Below are positions 16,584 to 24,997 of a stretch of DNA of 64,000 nt, piece after piece. Positions within the stretch are counted from its first letter, which is position 1. Each line of letters opens with the position of its first letter. The notes under the pieces were generated by a model, which saw nothing but the letters and a program-made list of their open reading frames with translations, did not search any database and was not told the DNA's origin. The stretch covers positions 3,658,001 through 3,722,000 of the forward strand of contig OW818662.1 in the NCBI GenBank assembly GCA_942492915.1. Reading direction: 5' to 3'. This DNA is from Turneriella sp942492915. GTDB lineage: Bacteria; Spirochaetota; Leptospiria; Turneriellales; Turneriellaceae. Both the position numbers and the translations under genes were made by a program.

Positions 16584-17693
16584 CTAGATTATCAGCATCG
16601 CATCGCCGTACGAATAAAAGCGGTAGCGTTGGGCGATTGCCTCGTGGTAGGCTTGCGTAAGCAGCGCGCGGCCGCAAAACGCCGCCGTCAGCAAGATCAG
16701 GCTTGATTGTGGCAAGTGAAAGTTTGTGATCAGACCGTCGATGCCGCTGATACTGTCATGAGGCGTAACGAAAAGTTTCGTAGCACCTTCGGGTGTACCA
16801 TATCGCTGGTACGAAACGAGGCAGCGCAGCGACGTCGTACCGAGAGCAATTTTTCTGCCGGCCGCGCCGATCTTAAATTTCTCGGCCGTCAAAGGGGGGA
16901 TATAGTAATGTTCTGCGTGCAGTTCGCTAACCGAAAAGTTTTGCTGTGTGAGCGGCGCGAAAGTGCCGTAGCCGATGTCAAGGCAGAGCGGGTAGAAATT
17001 GATACCGTTCTGGCGCAGTTGCTCGTGCAGCCGCGTGGTGAAGTGCAGCGCTGCCGTGGGCGACGCCGCTGAACCTTGCACCTTGTCTTTCTGCTCAATC
17101 TGCCGGCTGAAAAAATTCTGGTATTTGGCGCTCTCATCGGCTTCGGCAGCGCGCCGCATGTAGGGCGGTATCGGCATCTCACCGATGCGCGCGAAGTCAG
17201 CCGGCGTGAGGGAGCGATCGCTGTCCACAAACACTGTGTCTGTCGTGCGGCTGAGAACGAATTTATAGGCAGGGTCTTTAACCGCCTGCAGCACAGTGCC
17301 GTCACTTAGCCGGCGAATGCCGCGCATGAGCACTTGCCAGGTGCCGAGTGGGTCTGCGGTTCCCGCGGACACACTCGGCAAATGTTTTAAGAATACACAT
17401 TCGTAAGTTTTCTCTGCATCGGCTTTCTTCAGGTACACCCGCCGCGCCTCGACCTGTGTTGCATTGTAGAAGATTGAGTCGCCACTCAGCAGAATCTCGG
17501 TCAGCTTATCAAAGCGCGTGTGAGTTATACTGCCATTTTGGCGGTCGATAACCATCAGGCGCGCGTGGTCGGCGGGCTGAACCGGGTGCGTTGCGATCAG
17601 TTCTTCGGGTAGATCGAAGTTGAGGTCGGCAAACTCTGTGGGCCAGAAGTTTTGCCGTGAGCCAGATGGCTCACGGTTCAGAGAATCGTTCAT
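16584..17693 (-). CDS. queA: S-adenosylmethionine:tRNA ribosyltransferase-isomerase
   Basis: 369 residues from ATG 17693 (ATG 17699 is next choice), close to the family length of 340-365. It transfers and isomerises the ribosyl part of SAM onto preQ1 in tRNA, making epoxyqueuosine. Family motifs: LPEELIATHP near the N-terminus, YNATQVEARR, the SPTAALHFT segment, GYGTFAPL, AEHYYI, ALGTTSLR and DGLITNFHLPQSSL. The 5' end overlaps the end of the DUF4015 gene by 23 bases, so the two are probably cotranscribed. No preQ1 riboswitch is evident. Confidence 0.95.
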   Translation of the reverse strand: MNDSLNREPSGSRQNFWPTEFADLNFDLPEELIATHPVQPADHARLMVIDRQNGSITHTRFDKLTEILLSGDSIFYNATQVEARRVYLKKADAEKTYECVFLKHLPSVSAGTADPLGTWQVLMRGIRRLSDGTVLQAVKDPAYKFVLSRTTDTVFVDSDRSLTPADFARIGEMPIPPYMRRAAEADESAKYQNFFSRQIEQKDKVQGSAASPTAALHFTTRLHEQLRQNGINFYPLCLDIGYGTFAPLTQQNFSVSELHAEHYYIPPLTAEKFKIGAAGRKIALGTTSLRCLVSYQRYGTPEGATKLFVTPHDSISGIDGLITNFHLPQSSLILLTAAFCGRALLTQAYHEAIAQRYRFYSYGDAMLII

Positions 17694-19131
17694 ACGCATT
17701 GCCCGCGTTCCAGAGCAGGTAACCCTGGCCACCGGCTTTTTTCGAGCCGCGAATCTGTTCGGTGATATATTGCGGTGAATAGTTGCTCACGCGCCATTTG
17801 AACGCCTGCAGCCATGGCCGTATAACCTGCGTCGTGGTAATCTCGCGCAGCTTGCTTACCCCTTCTTCGAGAAAAAGAGCCGGCTTGTCCGCGGGGTTAC
17901 TCACTCCACCGAACGAAAAGCCGAAGTGCGATGGGTAGAGCATCGGCGAGATGACATCGGTTGCCTGCCCGAGAATGTGCATATTCTGGCCTGTGCTCTT
18001 GATGTCGAGCGGCTCTTGCCATGCCACGACGCCAAACACGTCGAGCGACAGGTTTGCGCCATACGATCGCGTGAGCGCGTGAACCCGCTGCAAGAAGCGC
18101 GTGATCACCCGTGGCTTCTCAGAAAAATCATTCAGTTCATGGTAGGCGGCAATTTTCCAGTCGCCTTCGGCTGGGTAGCGCACGTAGTCGAGCTGTATCT
18201 CATCGACACCTGCGGCGAGCACTTCACGAATGATCGCAAGGTTATAATCCTGAACGGCTTTTTTGTTTGGGTCAACCCAGACGGTACGGCCTTTTGTTTT
18301 GAGCGGGCCACCCGATTGCAGTTTGATCTGGCGATCGGGAAATTTACCCGCCATCAGCTCATCTTGGAACAGCGCCACGCGCGCGATCGTGTAGACCTTC
18401 TTGCTCTTGTAATAGGCAACGAGCGGGGCGAGTTCACCCAGCGGGGGAAAGATCTTGCCCTGGGTAATTTTCACCTCAGGCAGTTCGCTCTTATAGTTAA
18501 CAAAACCGTAGACGTCTTTAATATCAAAGCAGATACCGTTGATTCCCTGCGCGCGGCTATATGCAAAATACTTATCCACTTTGCCGGGCCGCGCCGAAGT
18601 ACCGGTGAGATAGATCGCCTTGATGTCTTCTGGCCCGCGAACGCGGGTGAGTCCTGAATACGCCTGCGCGCGGCCCGGCATGAAGTTGCGCACGAACTTT
18701 TGCGCAGGCGCAGTACTTTTGAGATCCACCTGTTGCTGACGGGCTGCCTTCAGCTGCCCGATATACGCCTGAAACCCGGCCTCTTCTTTAACGTGCAGTT
18801 CATAGTGCCGAATCGGCGAAGGGAAAATATGGCGGCAGAAGGTCTTGCTGCAGCTCGCATCGAAGCTGCGCCAGAACGACGCCAAAGATGATTTGTTGTG
18901 GTCGAGATGCGCATACCAGCTACCGAGCGCTCCCGGAGTAACATGGTGCGCAAGGCTTGCGACCAAAACACTGCCGGCAATTACCAGCGCGATGGATTTG
19001 GCCGTGCGCCTGAACCATCCGGCGATACCAGCAGCAGCGAGCCGCAACAAGACGGCGAACACGGCACCGAGCCCCTGTATATATGTCATGAATGCCGATT
19101 GCACGGCAGTAGAAAACGGCGTGCGAGACAC
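17671..19131 (-). CDS. Putative glycoside hydrolase (DUF4015 family), membrane-anchored
   Basis: 486 residues from GTG 19131, or 472 from ATG 19089. An N-terminal hydrophobic region (about 15-65) anchors or exports it. From about residue 165 it matches the DUF4015 putative glycosyl hydrolase pattern: YLTGTSA, GINGICFDIKD, a YYKSKKVYTIARVALFQD strand-helix, the DEIQLDYVRYP motif with acidic residues at the barrel end, and LSLDVFGVVAWQ. Probably a TIM-barrel hydrolase acting on envelope polysaccharide; substrate unknown. Twelve bases separate it from a small exported protein upstream and it overlaps queA downstream. Confidence 0.78.
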   Translation of the reverse strand: MSRTPFSTAVQSAFMTYIQGLGAVFAVLLRLAAAGIAGWFRRTAKSIALVIAGSVLVASLAHHVTPGALGSWYAHLDHNKSSLASFWRSFDASCSKTFCRHIFPSPIRHYELHVKEEAGFQAYIGQLKAARQQQVDLKSTAPAQKFVRNFMPGRAQAYSGLTRVRGPEDIKAIYLTGTSARPGKVDKYFAYSRAQGINGICFDIKDVYGFVNYKSELPEVKITQGKIFPPLGELAPLVAYYKSKKVYTIARVALFQDELMAGKFPDRQIKLQSGGPLKTKGRTVWVDPNKKAVQDYNLAIIREVLAAGVDEIQLDYVRYPAEGDWKIAAYHELNDFSEKPRVITRFLQRVHALTRSYGANLSLDVFGVVAWQEPLDIKSTGQNMHILGQATDVISPMLYPSHFGFSFGGVSNPADKPALFLEEGVSKLREITTTQVIRPWLQAFKWRVSNYSPQYITEQIRGSKKAGGQGYLLWNAGNAYERFSEP

Positions 19132-19143
19132 ACGGTAAAGAGC

Positions 19144-19437
19144 TTAGCGGTAACAGCTGCTGAGTTTTAGGTTTGTGCCCGGCGTCTGCCGCGTATCGAG
19201 TTCGCGCATCGCTTCGGCGCAGATCTTCTGGTGGTTTCGCTCTTTTTTGCTTTCTTGGCCGTACGTGGCGGCCGCGCACTGGTTGCTGCGCATACAATCT
19301 GTTGGTGCCTTCGGACCGGAGTCGTAGCCCGTACCCCGCGTCGGCTGCGTGTACAAGCCGCGGGGCGAAGCCTGAGAATTGAAAAACGCACCCGCAAAGC
19401 ACGCTATGAAGAAAATAGCCCGGAAGCCTGTGTGCAT
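19144..19437 (-). CDS. Small exported protein
   Basis: 97 residues: a signal peptide (MHTGFRAIFFIACFAGAFF, likely cleavage after NSQA) and a polar, Cys-containing mature region with four cysteines (near the DCMRSNQC pair, KICAEA and the SSC end). AAGG is placed upstream of ATG 19437. Directly upstream of the DUF4015 gene on the same strand with a 12-base gap, so it may be cotranscribed. I do not recognise a family. Confidence 0.55.
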   Translation of the reverse strand: MHTGFRAIFFIACFAGAFFNSQASPRGLYTQPTRGTGYDSGPKAPTDCMRSNQCAAATYGQESKKERNHQKICAEAMRELDTRQTPGTNLKLSSCYR

Positions 19438-19536
19438 TCAGCCTTAGGGGCGTGGTGGCTGTTTGCGCGTCAATCACATCGGGTGCGTCGCGGGTGAAAT
19501 AATTGACACCGCGTTCAAGTTTTTATGCTGCGCACC

Positions 19537-20322
19537 ATGCAATACTTTCAAGGCAAGACTATCCTTCTCACCGGCGCATCGGGTGGACTCGGCAGCGAAT
19601 TTGCGACGCAGCTGCTTGATCTCGGCGGCGAACTGATTTTGGCCGACGTCAAACTTGAATCGCTGAACCGTTTCAACACCTACAGCGGCAAAGGCAAAGT
19701 GCTCGCGCTCATTGCGGGCGATATAAGCAACAAAGAGGGTACAGAGAAGTTCTTGGCGGATGTCAAAAAGATCACCCCCTGCCCGGATATGATCATCAAT
19801 AATGCCGGCATCGCGCAGGCAGGGGCATTTGGCGAAGTACCCCTCGACCGCTGGGAGCGCCTGATGAACATCAACCTGATCTCACCGATGCGCATCTGCC
19901 ACTACTTCTTACCCGATATGAAGACACGCGGCAGCGGCCATATCGTCAATATCTCATCGGTGGCCGGCATCGTGCCGCTACCGGGCGGTGCGCCGTATAC
20001 GGCGTCAAAGCACGGCATCAAAGGTTTTTCCGACGCGATACGCGAAGAGTACCGCAAATCGGGTATCTCGGTCTCGACGGTGCACCCGTTTTTCACCCGT
20101 ACTGCTATTCTGCAATCTGAACGTTTCGGCGTGAACGTCGATGTGAGCGACTACCCGCAGTTTCTCATTGAATCCCCCGAAAATGTGATTAAAGAGACGA
20201 TAAAAGCCATTGCCAGCAATACGGATTTCATCTTACCCGGACCGACTTCGAAGGTGCTTGATCTGGCGCGTCGTCTTACCCCCGGCCTCATGGGACTCTT
20301 CAGTAGAGGCTTGCTGAATTAA
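19537..20322 (+). CDS. Short-chain dehydrogenase/reductase
   Basis: 261 residues from ATG 19537 (ATG 19525 would add four). Classical SDR motifs: TGASGGLG loop, NNAGIAQAG, catalytic Ser in NISSVAG, and Y-T-A-S-K. Substrate unknown; similar proteins act on fatty acyl, steroid or sugar substrates. It is the second SDR of this type in the window (the other at 7254). The TolB-like gene follows after 21 bases on the same strand. Confidence 0.88.
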   Translation: MQYFQGKTILLTGASGGLGSEFATQLLDLGGELILADVKLESLNRFNTYSGKGKVLALIAGDISNKEGTEKFLADVKKITPCPDMIINNAGIAQAGAFGEVPLDRWERLMNINLISPMRICHYFLPDMKTRGSGHIVNISSVAGIVPLPGGAPYTASKHGIKGFSDAIREEYRKSGISVSTVHPFFTRTAILQSERFGVNVDVSDYPQFLIESPENVIKETIKAIASNTDFILPGPTSKVLDLARRLTPGLMGLFSRGLLN

Positions 20323-20343
20323 ACCTGTTCTATAAGGTGGCGC

Positions 20344-21264
20344 ATGCCACCGGCAGGCCCCGCTCATCGACGTTACCGACTTTTTGCGGCCTGCTCGCTC
20401 GGCGCGGTAGCGTTGCTATCGACCTCGTGGTATTTGAGCGCGGCAACGCTAACCATCGGCGAACCCGTGCGCGTCTTCGGCGACTACGGTAAATTACAGA
20501 CGCTTGCCGTTTCATCCGATGGCAAGCAGCTCGCTTTCAGTTCTGACTACCGCGACCAGAAGGGCGACATCGTCCTCTACAACCTCGACACCAAAGATAA
20601 AACTACCGTTACCAGAACCGCGTACCTGGAAACGCAGCCCGTATTTTCGCGCGATGGCAAAGAGTTGTACTATTTCATCAATGAAGTTGGTTCGGGTTCG
20701 ATCAAGAAAGTTAATATCGCCGACGGCACCGTCTCGCAGGTTACCGACCGCCGGGTGTGGTGCGAATTCCCGTCGCTCGCACCCGATGGCAAAACCTTGA
20801 TTTATTATTCCAAAAGAGAGAACAAGTATAACCTCTATGAGCTGACTCTGGCCTCGGGGAAAGAGGTGCGCCTCACGGCTGAGCAGAATTTTGACTTTGG
20901 TCCTGTCTACTCGTCTAACGGCCAGAGCGTATTCTTCTATTCAAATCGGGCTGGTAGTTCTTTCTCGCTCTTTCGGTTTGAGCGCTCATCGCAAAAGATT
21001 TCTCCGCTTTTTGGCCCGGGCGGCTTCACTTTTCAGCCCACGTCTGATGTTCACGGGTTGATGCTTTTTGCCGTTTCGAATGTTTCGGGCAATAACGACA
21101 TCTACGCGGTTTCGCTCGGTAAGAACCGGGTCGACCAGATCACCAATTCACCCGGAAACGATCTTTTTCCCGTGGTAGATGGCAAAAGCAATAAGCTCTA
21201 CTATATCAGCCAGCGCGAAGGCGATTACGCAATCTACGAACGAAAATTTTCGGCGGCGCCATAA
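20344..21264 (+). CDS. Exported TolB-like beta-propeller protein
   Basis: 306 residues from ATG 20344 with an AAGGTGG ribosome-binding site. An N-terminal signal anchor (LFAACSLGAVALLSTSW) leads to a propeller of TolB/PD40-type repeats: VSSDGKQLAFSSD, FSRDGKELYYF, LAPDGKTLIYYS and similar. TolB proper is longer and carries an N-terminal domain absent here, so this is a PD40-only relative. Its stop codon lies inside a 44-bp perfect palindrome. Confidence 0.8.
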   Translation: MPPAGPAHRRYRLFAACSLGAVALLSTSWYLSAATLTIGEPVRVFGDYGKLQTLAVSSDGKQLAFSSDYRDQKGDIVLYNLDTKDKTTVTRTAYLETQPVFSRDGKELYYFINEVGSGSIKKVNIADGTVSQVTDRRVWCEFPSLAPDGKTLIYYSKRENKYNLYELTLASGKEVRLTAEQNFDFGPVYSSNGQSVFFYSNRAGSSFSLFRFERSSQKISPLFGPGGFTFQPTSDVHGLMLFAVSNVSGNNDIYAVSLGKNRVDQITNSPGNDLFPVVDGKSNKLYYISQREGDYAIYERKFSAAP

Positions 21265-21304
21265 TCCGTTTGCCCACGATTTAAATCGTGGGCAAACGGA
21301 TTAT
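21261..21304. repeat. 44-bp perfect palindrome joining two genes
   Basis: Arms 21261-21282 and 21283-21304 are exactly complementary with no spacer; the centre is TTTAAA. It contains the TAA of the TolB-like gene and the first two bases of the ATG of the gamma-CA-like gene. As RNA it would fold into a very stable hairpin over the downstream translation start; as DNA it could be a cruciform or dimeric protein site. No T-run follows. Confidence 0.85.
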
Positions 21305-21917
21305 GGCAATAGCAAAGAAAAGCAAGGTGGCAAAGCAGCCCCTTCATTACACAGCCGAAAAAATACACCCAACGGCTTTCATACACGAACGCGCGACGGT
21401 CTATGGCGATATTACCATGGGAGAGAACAGCTCGCTGTGGCCCGGGGTCGTTGTGCGCGCCGACATGAATGCCTTCGTGCTCGGCAACTACGTCAACATT
21501 CAGGATAATTCAACCCTGCACAGCGACTCAAAACGCGGTATCACTATCGGCGACTATACGCTCGTCGGGCACCATGCGATGATACACGGCTGCACCATCG
21601 GGCGCGGGGTTCTAATCGGTATCGGCAGTGTCATTCTCGACGATGCGCAGATCGGTGACGGCGCAATGATCACCGCAGGCTGCATGGTTCGGGGTGGCAC
21701 GAAGATACCCCCGCAGGCGCTTGTGACCCCCGATGGTTCATCGATCCGCATATTTGAAAATAAGGCACGCACAACCTATACTATTGCCGGGTCGCTCGAA
21801 TACGTCGAGCTTGCGCGCCGCATGCAAAAGGGTGTGTGGGGGCCGTTTAGCCGCGATGAAGAGAGCGCTTTTCTCGAGCGCGCGAAGGCAATTTGGGCCG
21901 AAATTAAGGCGAATTAA
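21303..21917 (+). CDS. Gamma-carbonic-anhydrase-like hexapeptide-repeat protein
   Basis: 204 residues from ATG 21303; GTG 21288 inside the palindrome is an alternative. Left-handed beta-helix hexapeptide repeats run from about residue 20 to 135. Zinc-ligand histidines of gamma-carbonic anhydrases are present: the STLH segment and GHHAMIHG. YrdA/PaaY-type relatives bind zinc and some have weak carbonic anhydrase activity, so the reaction is not certain. Its TAA overlaps the TAA of the convergent OmpA-like gene (TTAA). Confidence 0.85.
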   Translation: MAIAKKSKVAKQPLHYTAEKIHPTAFIHERATVYGDITMGENSSLWPGVVVRADMNAFVLGNYVNIQDNSTLHSDSKRGITIGDYTLVGHHAMIHGCTIGRGVLIGIGSVILDDAQIGDGAMITAGCMVRGGTKIPPQALVTPDGSSIRIFENKARTTYTIAGSLEYVELARRMQKGVWGPFSRDEESAFLERAKAIWAEIKAN

Positions 21918-22450
21918 CGCCGGCGCCGAAAGATTACAATCGCCAGTACAAACGCTGTCAGCAGAAAAAAGGCCACGAGTACAGGGTAGAGCGAGCCCGG
22001 CTTACCAACTGCAGTGCCGTCGAGAAACAAGTCGACGCGCCGCTCGGCTTCTTTTGTGCGTGTCACCCGCACCGGGCGTGCATCGATCACAATGCGTTCG
22101 AGCTCGACGCCGCGCTTTTCGAGTGCAAGCGCAACCCGCTGTGCGCGTTCAGCCGCAAGTTCGCTGTTCTCTTCTACGCCACGCTTACGGTCCGCGTAGC
22201 CGACCAGCACAACACGTGCGCCCAGGTTACGGCGTTCGAGAATGCGTGCCGCCATACGCGCGAGATCGGCTTGCCCGGCCTTCGAAAGCGATGAGGATGT
22301 AGTATTGAAATAGACGCTGCCGATGAACTGGTCGCGCACGAGCGTGCGCTCAGAGCCGTATTCACGGTCAAACTCGGGGCGATCGATGCACTGCGTCGTG
22401 ACCACCGTGGCCGAGAGAGCGAGTAAAAGGGCGTATCTGTTCAAAAGCAT
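21914..22450 (-). CDS. OmpA-like lipoprotein with C-terminal membrane segment
   Basis: 178 residues from ATG 22450. The N-terminal signal ends in a loose spirochaetal lipobox-like TTQC. An OmpA-type peptidoglycan-binding domain follows (IGSVYFNTTSSSLSKAG, VLVGYADRKRGVEEN, LAAERAQRVALAL). Unusually, the protein ends with a hydrophobic helix (about 20 residues from SLYPVLVAFF) and four arginines, so it may be held at both ends. Function probably cell-wall attachment. Confidence 0.72.
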   Translation of the reverse strand: MLLNRYALLLALSATVVTTQCIDRPEFDREYGSERTLVRDQFIGSVYFNTTSSSLSKAGQADLARMAARILERRNLGARVVLVGYADRKRGVEENSELAAERAQRVALALEKRGVELERIVIDARPVRVTRTKEAERRVDLFLDGTAVGKPGSLYPVLVAFFLLTAFVLAIVIFRRRR

Positions 22451-22512
22451 GGCTCTATGATGCTTTTTTTTTGTCGTTGTCAAGCAGTAAGCCTGTCTTT
22501 TTCGTCCGCGTT

Positions 22513-22818
22513 ATGTCTACGGCGCCAAACATTCCCAATGAGAGCAAAATCGAGATTCACCTCGATCCCGAGATACTCAAAGGTACATTTGCCAATGTCA
22601 CCAATATCGGCCACGCAAAAGAAGAATTTATTCTCGATTATCTGTTCATTCAACAGCATCCAGCGCCGTTCGGCAAGCTGGTTTCACGCATGGTGCTGAC
22701 CCCTGGCCACGCCAAGCGCCTGCTACAGGCATTACAAGAGAACATTCGTCGTTACGAAGAGCAATTCGGCACGATCGACACGGGCGTGTCGGTACCTACA
22801 AACAGAACGCTGCAATAG
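22513..22818 (+). CDS. DUF3467 domain protein
   Basis: 101 residues from ATG 22513. The whole protein matches the short DUF3467 pattern: a beta-strand start, YANVTNIGHAKEEF-like region (here FANVTNIGHAKEEF), LDYLF, then SRMVLTPGHAKRLLQAL and a helix. The family is widespread and of unknown function, usually cytoplasmic. A strong hairpin terminator follows its stop. Confidence 0.8.
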   Translation: MSTAPNIPNESKIEIHLDPEILKGTFANVTNIGHAKEEFILDYLFIQQHPAPFGKLVSRMVLTPGHAKRLLQALQENIRRYEEQFGTIDTGVSVPTNRTLQ

Positions 22819-22843
22819 CCAGCCAGCTTGGTTGTTGCGTATC

Positions 22844-22892
22844 GGGGCATTATGGAAGCGCGCTCAGCGCGCTTCCATAATGCCCCTTTTTT
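22844..22892 (+). terminator. Rho-independent terminator of the DUF3467 gene
   Basis: A 21-bp perfect stem (22844-22864 and 22866-22886) with a single-base spacer followed by six Ts. One of the strongest intrinsic-terminator-like structures in the window; the nearly loop-free palindrome is unusual. Confidence 0.85.
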
Positions 22893-22916
22893 GCGCTGCG
22901 ACCGCAGCGCAAAAAA
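22887..22916. terminator. Central hairpin of the terminator cluster
   Basis: Six Ts plus GCGCTGCG (22887-22900), spacer AC, then CGCAGCGC plus As (22903-22916): a 14-bp stem lying between the two outer terminators. Its T- and A-tracts double as the U-tails of the neighbouring hairpins on either strand. Confidence 0.7.
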
Positions 22917-22957
22917 AGGGTCTATCACGGAGCGCTTGCGCGGCGCGATAGACCCTT
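22911..22957 (-). terminator. Rho-independent terminator of the rsfS gene
   Basis: On the minus strand an 11-bp stem (arms 22947-22957 and 22916-22926) is followed by seven Ts. A weaker TCTCCC/GGGAGA stem lies upstream of it at about 22967-22984, next to the rsfS stop. Confidence 0.75.
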
Positions 22958-22992
22958 AACCAATGATCTCCCCCTAAAGGGAGAAAACAAAG

Positions 22993-23079
22993 TTATTTCT
23001 TCTTTGTTGTTTTTTTTGCAGCTTTCTTAGCTGGCTTCTTTGCTGCTTTCTTAGCAGGTTTCTTTTTTGCTGTCGCCAT
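22993..23079 (-). CDS. Possible internal in-frame start: 28-aa Lys/Ala-rich peptide
   Basis: Inside the rsfS tail, AGGAG (23086-23090) stands six bases before ATG 23079, an ideal ribosome-binding site. Translation from here would give a 28-residue peptide beginning MATAKKK with two PAKKAAKK repeats, like the start of histone H1-like proteins. It may be produced as a separate peptide, or the site may be a relic of a gene fusion. Confidence 0.4.
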   Translation of the reverse strand: MATAKKKPAKKAAKKPAKKAAKKTTKKK

Positions 23080-23616
23080 TGTTTTCTCCTTAGTCGTCTT
23101 CTTCTTTATTGTCGTCTTTTTCTTCGCAGAGCTTTCAGTTTTTGCTGAAGTTTTTACGGTTTTTTTCGCCACCGTTTTCTTCGGCTTCTGATCGCTTTGC
23201 GAAGCTCCCTTTCGGGGGGTAAGGTCAGTAGAACGTTGCGAGAAGACGTCGACGCGTTTTGCGTTTTTCCAGACGCTCTCAAGATCATAGAATTTGCGTT
23301 TTTCCTGTTCGAACAGGTGCACGACGTAGAAGCCAAAGTCATACGTCACCCAGCCGCTCTCAAATTGCGGATGCTGTGCACGCGGACGTTCGATGCCGTT
23401 TTCGACCGCTGTCTTATGCAGTTCGTCAAACAGCGTCTTCAGGTGCGCCCGCGACAGAGATGTCGCGATCACGAAGTAGTTCAGGTACGAAGACTGGTCG
23501 CGCAGGTCGAGAACGACGATGTTTTCGGCCTTTTTCGCGTCGAGGGCCTGTGCAAGCACCCGAATTTGTTCGATGTCTTCGTGCAATGCTGCAGGTGTCG
23601 TCGCAGTGCGGCTCAT
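22993..23616 (-). CDS. rsfS: Ribosomal silencing factor RsfS with Lys-rich C-terminal tail
   Basis: 207 residues. The first ~120 form the RsfS/YbeB/Iojap domain (VLDLRDQSSYLNYFVIATSLS, HPQFESGWVTYDFGFYVVHLF), which binds uL14 and keeps the 50S subunit from joining. Normal family members stop there. This one continues with about 85 residues of Lys/Ala/Thr repeats resembling histone H1 or AlgP tails. The LytR-like gene upstream overlaps it (ATGA). A full ribosome-binding site and ATG occur inside the tail (see separate entry). Confidence 0.88.
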   Translation of the reverse strand: MSRTATTPAALHEDIEQIRVLAQALDAKKAENIVVLDLRDQSSYLNYFVIATSLSRAHLKTLFDELHKTAVENGIERPRAQHPQFESGWVTYDFGFYVVHLFEQEKRKFYDLESVWKNAKRVDVFSQRSTDLTPRKGASQSDQKPKKTVAKKTVKTSAKTESSAKKKTTIKKKTTKEKTMATAKKKPAKKAAKKPAKKAAKKTTKKK

Positions 23617-24761
23617 CGGATTATCTCCTCACCTTTTAACTTATTGTAGTCTTTACCGAGAACCAGCACGAGATCGGTAAAAAGCGACCTGTTGACGGCG
23701 GCATATGAGCGTTGCACGCCGATGATACGTGCAATACTTTCAAGATAGAATGCGTTACCGCTGGTCCCGAGCAGAATCGTCTGGTCGTAGTCATTGTGGT
23801 CGGCATTGGTAAATTCAAGAATTTGCACTCCCTTGCGCGAGAGCTCGGCGCGCATCGTGCGGGCCAGATTCGGAATGTGCGTTCCGTTCTTGACTTCCAT
23901 TTTCGGCGGTTCGTTGATGAAAGGATGCTCTTTCTGTGTCAGCTGTTTCGTGAGGTTGCGAAAGTAAAGCGCTGCTGATTCTTTGTCGACCATAAACGCG
24001 TCTTTCACCCGGCGCACGGGCACTTCGAGCAGAATCGGCACCCACGACTTCTGGTTTGCGAAATGCTGAGCAAGAAAATAGAGGTCGTAAGCAGCCGCGT
24101 TCGTTTCGACGTTTTTCACAGCCAGCGCGAACGTCTTCTCGTCTTTGATCGCCGGCCACAGTCGGCTGCGCTGGTTCCAGGCGTTCAAAAACAGTGAATA
24201 ATAGCGAAAAAGCTTAAAAGCGGGCGTATATTCATTCTTTTCAGGGGGATTCAGCAGGCGACCCACCAGGCTGCCATCGAGTACAAACTGGCCGCGCGGC
24301 AGGTTTTCATCCTTCAGCAAGTCTGTAGAAGGGAGAAAATAGTCGAGTCCACCGAGTATATCGACAAACTGTGCGAGCACGCTGTCGCGTACCTTGACGT
24401 AGACAGGTATACGATCACCGAGAAACTCAGCAAGCACGTCGCTGATACCGCTGACGCCTTTGTTGCGATAGAGTTCTTCGAGGCTGGGGTCATTATCTTT
24501 GAGGCGAATAGCCGGGTAGAACGAGATGACGCCGAGGCGCTGCGTCGCGGGAAACATCTGCGCGACAGAAATAACCTGAATTTTCTTGTCGTCGGCCGCT
24601 GAAGTGACGACGAACAGCACAGAGAAGCCGTCACGGCCACCAAGCGCCTTTTCAAGATTTGCACGATTGAAAAAACGGAATACCTGTACCGTTGCGAATA
24701 CCGCCAGCGTGATCGCGAATGCGATCAGCAGCAGTGGCTTTAATTTTTTGAGAGCGTCCAT
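23613..24761 (-). CDS. LytR/LCP-like membrane protein with LytR C-terminal domain
   Basis: 382 residues: an N-terminal signal anchor (about 8-30), an LCP-like region (SVLFVVTSAADDKKIQVISVAQMFP, DILGGLDYFLP) and a C-terminal LytR_C-type domain (VKNGTHIPNLARTMRAEL, VLVLGKDYN). The Arg/Asp signature of true LCP phosphotransferases is reduced, so ligation of wall polymers is uncertain. The pairing lytR-like then rsfS is common in Leptospira-type genomes and supports the assignment. Overlaps rsfS by four bases. Confidence 0.78.
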   Translation of the reverse strand: MDALKKLKPLLLIAFAITLAVFATVQVFRFFNRANLEKALGGRDGFSVLFVVTSAADDKKIQVISVAQMFPATQRLGVISFYPAIRLKDNDPSLEELYRNKGVSGISDVLAEFLGDRIPVYVKVRDSVLAQFVDILGGLDYFLPSTDLLKDENLPRGQFVLDGSLVGRLLNPPEKNEYTPAFKLFRYYSLFLNAWNQRSRLWPAIKDEKTFALAVKNVETNAAAYDLYFLAQHFANQKSWVPILLEVPVRRVKDAFMVDKESAALYFRNLTKQLTQKEHPFINEPPKMEVKNGTHIPNLARTMRAELSRKGVQILEFTNADHNDYDQTILLGTSGNAFYLESIARIIGVQRSYAAVNRSLFTDLVLVLGKDYNKLKGEEIIR

Positions 24762-24997
24762 CTTGTTTAGACGATTGAAGCGCTCTCCGGTTTGCTGATA
24801 GAATTATGTCTCATCTGCAATATTATGTCACATCGTATTCTGAACCATTACGGCGTCAATCACTTCCTGAAAAAAATTGCTCGGTGCGACTTTTCAATTT
24901 CAGTTTTTCACCACTCGCAAAAACAGAATTTTCATTTCGTGATGCCAAAAAAGTTGCAGTCTTGTTTTTTATTTTGATCGTCTCAATTAAAAATATT

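Noticed and set aside
17658..17673. TGAGCCA-GA-TGGCTCA inverted repeat as a terminator between the DUF4015 gene and queA
   Set aside because: It lies inside the queA coding sequence and has no T-run; the genes overlap, so termination there is unlikely.
21914..22450. Possible second exosortase substrate: OmpA-like protein ending in a hydrophobic helix and four Arg
   Set aside because: The tripartite C-terminus resembles a sorting signal but there is no MSEP or PEP-like motif before the helix, and it has a lipobox-like N-terminus. A plain C-terminal anchor is simpler.
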